Positions 56,458-64,000 of a stretch of DNA of 64,000 nt are shown piece by piece; the first letter of the stretch is position 1; the number at the start of each line of letters is the position of its first letter. The position numbers and the translations under genes are program-made. Below the pieces are notes generated by a model. It saw only the letters and a program-made list of their open reading frames with translations. It had not been told where the DNA came from and did not search any database. Source of the stretch: Prochlorococcus sp. MIT 1307 (lineage in GTDB: Bacteria; Cyanobacteriota; Cyanobacteriia; PCC-6307; Cyanobiaceae); contig NZ_CP139301.1 in NCBI RefSeq assembly GCF_034092395.1, positions 310,001 through 374,000 of the forward strand, written 5' to 3'.

Positions 56458-57111
56458 CTATCGACAAGATAGATCATACCCATGTGAATCAGTACCACAA
56501 GTAGTTAATAGGTTTAAGGACTTCAGTTGATTATTAATAGATTCACATACAAGAGGAGTTGGTTTCCAAGGAGTTGAATGCTCGTAATCATACCAAGCTT
56601 CTCCACCATCAAATCCCAATCTAGCCGCCTCAGCTATTAGCTCAAAGTATGGCAACCTATATCGAGCTGGATGGGCAAGAACAATTAATCCGCCTGCTTC
56701 TCTAATTGCTTTAACTACATTTGGAGCTTCTAAATATTTTCCATTGGGAGATTCACCTCTTGTATATGGAAAAAGTGCTTTATTAGAAAGATCAAAACCT
56801 AATCCTATAACATGTACAAGGCAATTCTTTAAAAGACAACTAATTTCTATACCACTCCATATTTTGGGGACCTTTCTGTAGCAAGATTGATTTAAATCTA
56901 ACCATCTATATATAGCGTTATATGCTTTAACTGTATGATGATCAGTGATTGATAAATGATTTAAATTTCGCTGACAAGCTTGATATATAAGTGATTCAGG
57001 GGATAGGCTACCGTCACTAAATAATGTATGACAGTGGAGATTTATTTTTTCAGGACAACTATTTGGTCCAATACTTGAAAGTATTTTTCTTAAATCTTGT
57101 AGATTACTCAA
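56458..57111 (-). CDS. PHP-domain phosphoesterase
   Basis: 217 residues. Metal-binding motifs NLHCHTLFSDGSLSPE, LSITDHHTVKAY, GIEISC, VLAHPARYRL and the terminal TCGTDSHGYD identify a PHP-fold hydrolase, possibly a nucleoside 3',5'-bisphosphate or histidinol-phosphatase-like enzyme. Ends early at SCR, so the last helix is short. Starts 2 bp after hemJ, same strand. Confidence 0.85.
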   Translation of the reverse strand: MSNLQDLRKILSSIGPNSCPEKINLHCHTLFSDGSLSPESLIYQACQRNLNHLSITDHHTVKAYNAIYRWLDLNQSCYRKVPKIWSGIEISCLLKNCLVHVIGLGFDLSNKALFPYTRGESPNGKYLEAPNVVKAIREAGGLIVLAHPARYRLPYFELIAEAARLGFDGGEAWYDYEHSTPWKPTPLVCESINNQLKSLNLLTTCGTDSHGYDLSCR

Positions 57112-57113
57112 TG

Positions 57114-57692
57114 TTATAAAGTTGTAGTTAATTCCTCGTTACGCAATCTTCTCCACCTAGCATAAAATTGAATGGTTGCTGCCATTAGAACAATCAAACC
57201 AAAAATAAGCCATGTGGCTGCACTTGTAGGGAATTGATTTTTAAATACAACAAGCATCACAACTAATACTAAAAACAGTGTAGGCAATTCATTTAATGCT
57301 CTTAATTGCCTACCAGACCATTTACATTCATTAAGCTCAAGCTGCCTCATAAGTCTATAACAGTAGAGATGATAAATTAATAGGGCTAAGACAACAGAAA
57401 GTTTTGCCTGCATCCAACCTTGTGATAACCAATCTGGTTGCATAACAAGTAATCCAATAGCCATACTTATAGCTATTACCATTCCTGGTGTAGTAATAAT
57501 ATTAGCCAAACGCTTTTCCATAAGAACATATTGCTTCTTAAAGGGTTCTATGAGTTCTGGCTGAAGTTCTTCTGCTTCTACGTGATATATAAAAAGTCTT
57601 ACTAAATAAAAAAGTCCAGCGAACCATACCACTACACCAATTATATGAAGAGTCTTAAACCAAAGATAGGCCTCAGGAGACAAGTTAATCAT
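57114..57692 (-). CDS. hemJ: Protoporphyrinogen IX oxidase HemJ
   Basis: 192 residues with four or five membrane spans. Oxidises protoporphyrinogen IX to protoporphyrin IX, the substrate of ChlH. The N-terminus AYLWFKTLHIIGVVVWFAGLFYL contains the conserved His and Trp of the UPF0093/HemJ family; WMQAKLSVVLALLIYHLYCY contains the conserved Lys and His; RALNELPTLFLVLVVMLV is typical. Located just upstream of the PHP gene. Confidence 0.93.
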   Translation of the reverse strand: MINLSPEAYLWFKTLHIIGVVVWFAGLFYLVRLFIYHVEAEELQPELIEPFKKQYVLMEKRLANIITTPGMVIAISMAIGLLVMQPDWLSQGWMQAKLSVVLALLIYHLYCYRLMRQLELNECKWSGRQLRALNELPTLFLVLVVMLVVFKNQFPTSAATWLIFGLIVLMAATIQFYARWRRLRNEELTTTL

Positions 57693-57819
57693 TTAAGAAG
57701 GGAAATAATAATGTTGGATTGGAAGGTCAGTTACAACATTTAGAATGTTCCTTTTAATTGGTGCTTCCATCTAAATAGTAGGCAAAAGAAGCAGAATTGA
57801 ATTAATCCATATGAGTTTC

Positions 57820-59760
57820 TTAGGAATTTGACTCATGCTCTGGATGAAAATAATTCCATACCTCTAAAGCAAGCTGGTTTCCTACCCCAGGTGCTTTGCT
57901 TAATTGTTCAAGTGAAGCCATTTGTATAGCATCGATAGATTGAAAATGAGTTAAAAGGACTCCAATCCTTTTAGGTCCTATTCCTGGAATTTGACTAAGA
58001 GTAGAGCGTTTCATTCTAGAACCTCTTTGCTGTCTATGGAAATTTATGGCAAAGCGATGGGCTTCATCTCTAAGACGTCTTAAAAGGAGTAGACCTAATT
58101 GATCAGGCTCTGCTTTAAGAGGATCGCTTCTATTTGGTACATATACTTCTTCATTTTTTTTAGCTAATGAGCATATAGTAATTTCGTTTTCCAAATCTAA
58201 ACGTCTTAACCTATTAATAACGGCATTTAATTGTCCCTTACCACCATCAATCATGATTAGGTCGGGCCAATCATTAAAGACTGAGTTTTCTAAACTGCTA
58301 GAATGAGTTTTTTGTTTTAATTCTATACTACCTAATTCTTTTTTTAATCTGGACCATTTCTTAAACCTTCTCTCTATAACTTCTGCTAAAGATAAGTAAT
58401 CATCGCTATGTCCAGTCTTGATAATATGACTTTTTATTTTATATTTTCTATAATGTTGTCTAGCAGGTAGCCCATCAATAAATACAACCTGAGAGGCTAC
58501 AGCATCACTTCCTTGTATATGACTGATATCATAACCCTCAATTCTCCTAGGCAAAAAATCTATTTCAAGCAAAGAGGCAAGGTCAGAAGTTGCAAGTTCC
58601 TGTTTTTGATGACCTTTTTGTATCCTAATCAACTCATGAGATGCATTTCTCTTTACTAGGTCAATAAATTCTGAATTTTTACTCCTCTTAGGGCAAAATA
58701 ACTTCACATTTCTTCCTTTAGTCTCACTTAACCAATCAGTTATAAGTTTTTGTTGAATTAAAGGGTATTGCAAATGAATTTGATTTGGAATTTCTACAGA
58801 GTCAACTAAACAGTAATGTTCTTCTATGATTCTTTGCAGAATTATTTCATTATCAAGGTCAATCTCATTAGAGATGTAACCAAGTCTACCGACTAATTTA
58901 CCGCTACGTACCTGAAAAATCTGTATGGAGGCTATTCGATCATCTTTTGCTAATGCTATTACATCTCTAGAAATAGATGAATCTGGAAGAATCATTTTCT
59001 GATCTTCACCTATTTTTTCAATACCATTTATTTGATCTCTAACCTGTGCTGCTTTTTCATATTCCATTCTATTTGAATATTTGTACATATTGATTGTTAG
59101 TTTTTTAATTAATTCATCTGATCTGCCTTGAAAAACCATGGCAACTTTTTTCAAAGTTTGATGGTATTTTTCAGAACTTATTTTCTGCTGACAAACACCT
59201 GGACATCTTCCTATTGAATAATTTAGGCATGTTCTATCTTTATACAAAGGTTGAGGCCTCTGACGTAATGGGAAAACCCTTTTTACCAAAAATAATGTTC
59301 TGCGTAGGAGGCCAACATCAACATATGGACCATAATAACGATCTAATTGATTCCTTTTTCTTCTTCTTCTAGTAATATAAATACGTGGATACTCCTCACT
59401 CCATGTAATGCATAAATAGGGATACTTCTTATCGTCTTTTAATAGAATATTAAAATAAGGTTGCTTATTTTTGATTAGATTAGATTCAAGAGTTAAAGCC
59501 TCAGCCTCATTATCTGTAACAATAAATTCTATTTCTGCAATTTGTCTAATCATTAACTTTATTCTTGGACTATGTTCATTATTTCTATGAAAATAACTTC
59601 TTACTCTATTCTTAAGATTTTTTGATTTTCCTACATATAGCAACCTTTCTTCACTATCAAGCATTAAATAACAACCTGGTTCATTTGGTATAAGACCTAA
59701 TCTTTCGTTAAGTCTCTGCTGATTATTTAGCAGAATCTGTACTTTATTGATTTGGGACAA
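57820..59760 (-). CDS. uvrC: Excinuclease ABC subunit C
   Basis: 646 residues. N-terminal GIY-YIG-type nuclease (GCYLMLDSEERLLYVGKSK), UVR motif near residues 225-250 (NRMEYEKAAQVRDQINGIE), RNase H-like C-terminal nuclease (YDISHIQGSDAVASQVVF, IMIDGGKGQLNAV) and tandem helix-hairpin-helix (IPGIGPKRIGVLL, APGVGNQLALEVW). Makes both incisions in nucleotide excision repair. Starts 8 bp after the flavin reductase stop. Confidence 0.96.
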   Translation of the reverse strand: MSQINKVQILLNNQQRLNERLGLIPNEPGCYLMLDSEERLLYVGKSKNLKNRVRSYFHRNNEHSPRIKLMIRQIAEIEFIVTDNEAEALTLESNLIKNKQPYFNILLKDDKKYPYLCITWSEEYPRIYITRRRRKRNQLDRYYGPYVDVGLLRRTLFLVKRVFPLRQRPQPLYKDRTCLNYSIGRCPGVCQQKISSEKYHQTLKKVAMVFQGRSDELIKKLTINMYKYSNRMEYEKAAQVRDQINGIEKIGEDQKMILPDSSISRDVIALAKDDRIASIQIFQVRSGKLVGRLGYISNEIDLDNEIILQRIIEEHYCLVDSVEIPNQIHLQYPLIQQKLITDWLSETKGRNVKLFCPKRSKNSEFIDLVKRNASHELIRIQKGHQKQELATSDLASLLEIDFLPRRIEGYDISHIQGSDAVASQVVFIDGLPARQHYRKYKIKSHIIKTGHSDDYLSLAEVIERRFKKWSRLKKELGSIELKQKTHSSSLENSVFNDWPDLIMIDGGKGQLNAVINRLRRLDLENEITICSLAKKNEEVYVPNRSDPLKAEPDQLGLLLLRRLRDEAHRFAINFHRQQRGSRMKRSTLSQIPGIGPKRIGVLLTHFQSIDAIQMASLEQLSKAPGVGNQLALEVWNYFHPEHESNS

Positions 59761-59767
59761 AGGATAT

Positions 59768-60250
59768 TTATCCGCCGTAATTCCAACCTGTAGAAGAAAG
59801 GTTTAAGGCTTCACTATCTTCATTTAGGTGAGCCGCTTTAACTTGCCCTACGAAAACTGTGTGATCTCCGTGAACAACTTCGCCAATTAACTCACATTCA
59901 ACTCCTCCAATACAATCTTCGAGTATTGGGAGGCCCAATTCACCAAATTTAAATGGGGCAGTTTCAAATCTACCACCAAGAGCCTTTTGGGGTTTAAAAA
60001 ATACTGCAGCCAAATCTTTCTGGTCTGCCCTAAGTACATTGAGAGAGAAGCGTCTGGTTCGTTTAATAATGCCATGACTACTTCCATCTGCCTTTACAGC
60101 CATAACTACTAATGGTGGTTCAAAAGAACCTTGAGTGACCCAGCTAGCTGTAAAACCGTTTACATCATTACCTTCTCTAACTCCACAAATAAAAAGTCCA
60201 TGAGGGATTTTGCGAAGTAAGGTTTTTTTGGCTTCTAGGTCGAGAGTCAT
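59768..60250 (-). CDS. Flavin reductase-like FMN-binding protein
   Basis: 160 residues of the flavin reductase domain family: NGFTASWVTQGSFEPPLVVM, RRFSLNVLRADQKDLAAVF and VECELIGEVVHGDHTVFVGQV. Probably binds FMN and transfers electrons from NAD(P)H. This domain also occurs as the C-terminus of cyanobacterial flavodiiron proteins, but here it is free-standing. Same direction as uvrC. Confidence 0.85.
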   Translation of the reverse strand: MTLDLEAKKTLLRKIPHGLFICGVREGNDVNGFTASWVTQGSFEPPLVVMAVKADGSSHGIIKRTRRFSLNVLRADQKDLAAVFFKPQKALGGRFETAPFKFGELGLPILEDCIGGVECELIGEVVHGDHTVFVGQVKAAHLNEDSEALNLSSTGWNYGG

Positions 60251-60273
60251 AACTTAGGTTTGAATGCTTTAAC

Positions 60274-60294
60274 TCTAGGCAACTTCGACCTAGA
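60274..60294. repeat. 6-bp inverted repeat between flavin reductase and coaD starts
   Basis: TCTAGG and CCTAGA flank nine bases in the 70-bp divergent promoter region, 24 bp from the flavin reductase start and 27 bp from coaD. Candidate operator or short 5' hairpin; weak evidence. Confidence 0.3.
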
Positions 60295-60320
60295 TTCCTT
60301 GTGGGAATAATTTAATAAAA

Positions 60321-60800
60321 ATGAAAGCCTTATACCCTGGAAGCTTTGACCCACTTACCTTTGGTCATCTTGACCTTATAAATCGAGGTTGTGATTTGTT
60401 TGGCGAGGTTCTGGTAGCAGTACTCGAGAATCCAGATAAAACACCAACTTTTGATCTAGGTACACGACTAGAGCAGATTAGATCAGCTACAAGTCACTTG
60501 AATGGGGTTCAGGTCATTAGCTTTAAAGGACTAACCGTTAGATGCGCAAAAGAGAACAAAGCTGATCTGATATTAAGAGGTCTTAGAGCTATGAGTGATT
60601 TCGAATATGAACTACAAATAGCTCATACAAACCGTTCACTTGAGGCTTACTATGAAACTGTTTTCCTCGTTACCGAAGCCCATCACAGCTTTTTAAGCAG
60701 TTCTGTTGTTAAAGAAGTAGCTCGATTTGGAGGAAAAGTCTCCCACATGGTTCCTGAAAAGGTGGCAAAAGACCTTATAAGGCTTTTTAATTATGAATAA
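60321..60800 (+). CDS. coaD: Phosphopantetheine adenylyltransferase
   Basis: 159 residues. Penultimate step of CoA synthesis. Nucleotidyltransferase motif [16 protein letters not shown] with the (T/H)xGH signature, [20 protein letters not shown] and the ISSS-like [15 protein letters not shown]. Normal length. Followed 14 bp later by a Cdv3-like gene, perhaps co-transcribed. Confidence 0.96.
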   Translation: MKALYPGSFDPLTFGHLDLINRGCDLFGEVLVAVLENPDKTPTFDLGTRLEQIRSATSHLNGVQVISFKGLTVRCAKENKADLILRGLRAMSDFEYELQIAHTNRSLEAYYETVFLVTEAHHSFLSSSVVKEVARFGGKVSHMVPEKVAKDLIRLFNYE

Positions 60801-60814
60801 TGACTGCATAAAAC

Positions 60815-61747
60815 ATGGAAGAAGTGCATCTATCGACATTGGATCAACTAGACCAACTGGAAGAGATACTTCTAGATGGAAACAGGATTCCTTTTAGCGG
60901 AAATCGATTGATCAACGAGCAGGATGTGATTGATCTACTTGATGAAATTAGAGAATCAATTCCAAGAGAAATTGTCAATGCATCAGAAATACTAAAAAAT
61001 GGAGACAAATACTTGCAAAAATCCAAAGTCATGGCAGAAGACATATTAACCAAAGCCAAACAAGAGCGAAATAGATTAGTTAATTCAGACGGAGTTAGAC
61101 AAGAAGCCGAAAGACAAATATTAGAGCTGCAAAATTACTCACGAAAGAAATGTGAAGAGATTATTAATAATGCTCATAAAAGAGCTGCTAAAATAGAAAA
61201 TGAAATGCAATTAAAGATATCTCAACAAGAAAGAATGTACGCAATTAATCGGCAGAAACTTGAAAAAGAAGCAGCCGAAAGGAAAACAATGATTGAAAAT
61301 CGAGACAAGGAATTAACTGCTGACCTAAAAAAAAGATATGAGAACAATAACAATAAAGCACTTGAACAATTAGAGAAATGTAGACAAGAAAGCTTAAAAC
61401 TTAAAATAGAAACTCAAAAAGAAGCAGAACGAATAAATAATGAAGCCATACTGCTTAAACAACAAACACAACAACAATGTGATTCTTTAATTCTCCAAAG
61501 TCGTAATGAAGCTGCCTTTCTTCAAGAAGGTGCAAATAAATATGCTGAGCAAACTCTTATAGAATTAGAAAGTAGACTTCGAGAACTTAATCAAGTAGTT
61601 CTGGCAGGCAGATCAGAATTAGGAAAAATAAAATCTATCGCATCGATGAGACAAGAAAAATCAATAGGTAATACTGGTGCTATTCCCCTAAGAAAAATAA
61701 GAAGTCATTCCTCAAAGATAAAAAGCACACTTACTGGCACTTGCTAA
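60815..61747 (+). CDS. Cdv3/DivIVA-like coiled-coil protein
   Basis: 310 residues. The N-terminus LDQLEEILLDGNRIPFSGNR is like the LEEIILDSPRIP segment of Cdv3 cell-division proteins of cyanobacteria. From about residue 70 to 265 it is one long coiled coil rich in Gln, Glu and Lys (KAKQERNRLVNSDGVRQEAE and similar), followed by a basic tail. DivIVA-type proteins organise division or envelope growth at membranes. Its 3' end overlaps convergent dacB by 17 bp. Assignment by pattern. Confidence 0.55.
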   Translation: MEEVHLSTLDQLDQLEEILLDGNRIPFSGNRLINEQDVIDLLDEIRESIPREIVNASEILKNGDKYLQKSKVMAEDILTKAKQERNRLVNSDGVRQEAERQILELQNYSRKKCEEIINNAHKRAAKIENEMQLKISQQERMYAINRQKLEKEAAERKTMIENRDKELTADLKKRYENNNNKALEQLEKCRQESLKLKIETQKEAERINNEAILLKQQTQQQCDSLILQSRNEAAFLQEGANKYAEQTLIELESRLRELNQVVLAGRSELGKIKSIASMRQEKSIGNTGAIPLRKIRSHSSKIKSTLTGTC

Positions 61748-63014
61748 AGCGAGAAATCAATCCCAGAATATTACTAATAGTTGGATCCTGATTAAATCCA
61801 TTGTTATTAATAATGCTTAAATATCGAGTATTATCCTTTGTGATTAAGATACCCGAGATAGCTCTAACTCCTGATAATGTTCCGGTTTTTCCATAGAAAC
61901 TCCCGTAAGAACTTGAACTATAATTTAAATTACTTAAGGTTCCTCTGATTCCAGATATAGCAAGAGATGATTTGTAAAATGATGAGAGTTTATGATGATC
62001 CATAAACCAAAGTAATGCAGCTATTCCTATGCTAGTAACTCTATTTGTTCGTGAAAGCCCACTTCCATCAACTAAAATGAAATTATCAATGGGTATTCCA
62101 GAAGATAATAGCCATTGATGTGCCTTTCTTGAAGCTTCTAATGAATTCCAACTACCAGCTGCGTGCCTGTTAAGAATTTCAGCTGTGAAATTATGACTTT
62201 CAGAGTTCGCTAAGCTTAATAAACTAATCATAGGTGCAGATTTAATCTCCCTTATTACTTTCCTTCCACTTAGAATTAATGGTTCCTTTTTATGTTCTTT
62301 ATTTATAATAAGAGGAGTTAGACCATAATTTAACAACTCATCCTTTAAAGAACTATGAAATCTATCTATAGGGTTTAGTACTGACCTATTAAGTGAATTA
62401 CTTGTTATTGCTAGTCTAGTTATCGGAGACCCATAACTTTGAAGCCTATCAAATTCATACCAGCTGTCGGGCCACCAATTCGTAGAACTCTCCTCATAGA
62501 TTATTATCTTGGGTGGTTTATTCTTTTTTATAAGATCAAATAAATAAGGTGCAGCGTCCTTGGAAAAGAGTTTAATGTCTTCATTATTAAGATCTGGATC
62601 TCCTTGCCCCCAGAATTCAATACCTCCATCGGATCTCCTGATGAGTTTAGTTCTCAATCGAAAATCTGGGCCTAATCTATCTAGCGCAAAGGCTGTTGTA
62701 ATTAGTTTGATATTAGAAGCTGGAATGAAAGGTAAATAAGAATTATTAGAAGCTATAATATTTCTATCTTCATCTAGAACAGTTATACTCCAATTTACTG
62801 CGTCATCTCCCAATAAAGAAAGTATTTTTTTTTGTAGAACTGGACAGTCCTTTTTTTTTAACAGTAAGGGTTTTAGTTCAGATAGCTTCAGTTGAGATAT
62901 AAAACTTGTTTCTTTATAAAATTGTCCTACTATTAATGACAAGGTAAAACATGATATAAAGGCAATCAGTCGTTTTCTTTTTATATTATGAACTATTTGC
63001 TTTAATTTTTGCAT
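61731..63014 (-). CDS. dacB: D-alanyl-D-alanine carboxypeptidase/endopeptidase (PBP4 family)
   Basis: 427 residues. N-terminal membrane anchor or signal (LIAFISCFTLSLIVG). Active-site SxxK in PASNIKLITTAFAL, SxN in SNSLNRSV-like segment, and KTG in YGKTGTLSG. Trims peptidoglycan peptides in the periplasm. Shorter insertion domain than E. coli PBP4 (477 residues). It follows the DUF1995 gene on the same strand. Confidence 0.9.
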   Translation of the reverse strand: MQKLKQIVHNIKRKRLIAFISCFTLSLIVGQFYKETSFISQLKLSELKPLLLKKKDCPVLQKKILSLLGDDAVNWSITVLDEDRNIIASNNSYLPFIPASNIKLITTAFALDRLGPDFRLRTKLIRRSDGGIEFWGQGDPDLNNEDIKLFSKDAAPYLFDLIKKNKPPKIIIYEESSTNWWPDSWYEFDRLQSYGSPITRLAITSNSLNRSVLNPIDRFHSSLKDELLNYGLTPLIINKEHKKEPLILSGRKVIREIKSAPMISLLSLANSESHNFTAEILNRHAAGSWNSLEASRKAHQWLLSSGIPIDNFILVDGSGLSRTNRVTSIGIAALLWFMDHHKLSSFYKSSLAISGIRGTLSNLNYSSSSYGSFYGKTGTLSGVRAISGILITKDNTRYLSIINNNGFNQDPTISNILGLISRFSKCQ

Positions 63015-63020
63015 CTATAA

Positions 63021-63659
63021 TTATGCTATTAAAGATTCAAAAATTATATCTGGGTTAGGCTTGCTATCATAACTCTTTTTAAACAGATAACCACTTGAAG
63101 TTTGTCTATAAAGATTCCAAGTATTAGGATATACATGCATTAAAGCTCCTTTTGATAAGGGCTCTAACCAATATACATTTTTCCATTTGGAGATAAATAA
63201 TCTTCGTCTCTCACGAGCCACACTTCCAATCCCTATTGCTGCATCATCTAATTTTCCATTTAGCATAATTATTCTTCCATGATATTGATTGCTTAATTTC
63301 TCAAATTCTTCATAATCATAGTGCTGGGGTGAGACAGCTATAAGAAGTTTCTCACTCTTATCGAGAAACTCCTTTTGAAAAGCTTCCTTAAATGATTTTA
63401 TATATTGACTTATTTCAGGTTCATCTCTTTTTGCTAAAGCTGTTGCACCTGCATCTGGCCAAAGTAAAAAAGGTTTGATATTTGCTGTATTCAATTTCTT
63501 AAACAGCCTAAAAGCGACAGGCATTAATCTAAGGCCTTCTAACTTTAAATCTATCGAAATACGAGATGAATAATTACATTCCAAGGATGCAAACAAGGAA
63601 TCATAAAATTGTTTCTCTGCTTCTAAAAGTGTTCCTGGGAGGTTTTGTATCATGATCAA
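63021..63659 (-). CDS. DUF1995 protein (LPA3-like)
   Basis: 212 residues. SIDLKLEGLRLMPVAFRLFK, the LLWPDAGATALAKRDEPE segment, and AAIGIGSVARERRRLFISK fit the cyanobacterial/plant DUF1995 family; in plants LPA3 helps photosystem II assembly. The last part ending ESLIA is variable. No membrane span. The dacB gene begins 6 bp after its stop. Confidence 0.75.
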   Translation of the reverse strand: MIMIQNLPGTLLEAEKQFYDSLFASLECNYSSRISIDLKLEGLRLMPVAFRLFKKLNTANIKPFLLWPDAGATALAKRDEPEISQYIKSFKEAFQKEFLDKSEKLLIAVSPQHYDYEEFEKLSNQYHGRIIMLNGKLDDAAIGIGSVARERRRLFISKWKNVYWLEPLSKGALMHVYPNTWNLYRQTSSGYLFKKSYDSKPNPDIIFESLIA

Positions 63660-63690
63660 ATCCTATTTGTTTAGACTAATCCATCCATAA

Positions 63691-64000
63691 TCAATTCAAA
63701 GATGTTATGCATTCTTGTAATATATCAGGTACAGATTCAATATCACCATCTGATAACCAAGGTCCTAAAGAAAACCTCAATCCAGACTTACACCAATCTA
63801 AAGGTATCCCCATTGCTTTAAGAGTTTCGCTATAAGAAATAATTCCAGATTTGCAAGCGGTTTCACTACTTGCATAAATACCATTTTTTGAAAGTTCTCT
63901 CACTATTGTTCTTCCAGATAGAGGTTCGTTGTTCTTATTTCCTACAAGCATAGAAATATGGTTTGCTAGTCTGAGTTTAGGGTGACCTGTAAATTCTAAA
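63691..64000 (-). CDS. Cysteine desulfurase, C-terminal part (start outside window)
   Basis: The frame stays open to position 64000 and reads ...EFTGHPKLRLANHISMLVGN, then GRTIVRELSKNGIYASSETACKSG and ends CITSLN. HP-RLPNHVS-like and the catalytic Cys in SSETACKSG identify a NifS/IscS-type class V aminotransferase that supplies sulfur for Fe-S clusters. About 103 residues visible of roughly 380-400. An internal ATG at 63951 is not the true start. Confidence 0.9.
   Translation of the reverse strand, partial: LEFTGHPKLRLANHISMLVGNKNNEPLSGRTIVRELSKNGIYASSETACKSGIISYSETLKAMGIPLDWCKSGLRFSLGPWLSDGDIESVPDILQECITSLN

Overview
The window looks like a chromosome segment from Prochlorococcus, a very small, AT-rich marine cyanobacterium. 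The evidence is the low GC content, the dense packing with many 4-17 bp gene overlaps, and a gene set typical of cyanobacteria: chlH, hemJ, a TerC protein, two half-size UPF0016 proteins, DUF2949/3038/4335/2996/565/1995 proteins, a CCB2/CCB4-type cytochrome assembly factor, a possible 25-residue psb30 and a Cdv3-like division protein. B12-dependent metH lies close to cobN, and cobU is present. I see no IS element, prophage, integrase, CRISPR array or transferred island. The clade is my inference and cannot be proved without alignment.

Layout. 1-2575 (-) is the N-terminal two thirds of magnesium chelatase subunit ChlH. 2693-8784 (+) runs from dapB through conserved cyanobacterial unknowns, a UbiH-like FAD hydroxylase, two small membrane proteins and a CxxC thioredoxin-like protein. 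8917-13332 (-) holds mfd and an unknown; 13428-14147 (+) is TerC-like. 14144-25654 is mostly on the minus strand: fmt, tldE, tldD, DUF2996, a membrane protein, ubiX, an RNase R-like protein that has lost its catalytic residues, two abutting UPF0016 genes, a YkgJ-type protein and recJ, with a tiny psb30-like gene on the plus strand at 23515. 25710-31863 (+) has a HAD phosphatase, DUF565/Ycf20, an FtsH without a visible first membrane segment, and a UPF0182 protein, with rpmF on the minus strand between them. 31910-39820 has a 2-Cys peroxiredoxin, tRNA-Met, trmL, cobU, a CCB-like protein, lptC, metG, a compact RNase II, rpsR and rpmG. 39940-48000 has pheT, rlmD, a ribbon-helix-helix/J-domain protein, a coiled-coil small protein and Ap4A phosphorylase. 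It also contains the only two large intergenic regions (43813-44605 and 47058-47686), both rich in predicted RNA structure. 48043-64000 has metH, ilvE, cobN, a PHP protein, hemJ, uvrC, a flavin reductase, coaD, a Cdv3-like protein, dacB, a DUF1995 protein and the C-terminus of a cysteine desulfurase.

How the genes fit together. Several products act in tetrapyrrole and corrinoid metabolism: ChlH inserts Mg into protoporphyrin, HemJ makes protoporphyrin IX, CobN inserts cobalt, CobU builds the nucleotide loop, and MetH uses the finished cofactor. Photosystem upkeep is suggested by the CCB-like, psb30-like, FtsH, DUF1995 and UPF0016 genes. The rest is housekeeping: translation, tRNA and rRNA modification, DNA repair (Mfd, UvrC, RecJ) and envelope growth and division.

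The best candidates for something undescribed are the hairpin/AGACT-motif region at 43910-44340, the structured GC-richer intergenic block near 47170-47330, the pseudo-exoribonuclease at 19906-22254, the 19-bp all-AT inverted repeat between cobU and the CCB-like gene, the 21-bp dyad at 23397-23417, and the hairpin just upstream of metG. I did not find a convincing new multi-gene system.
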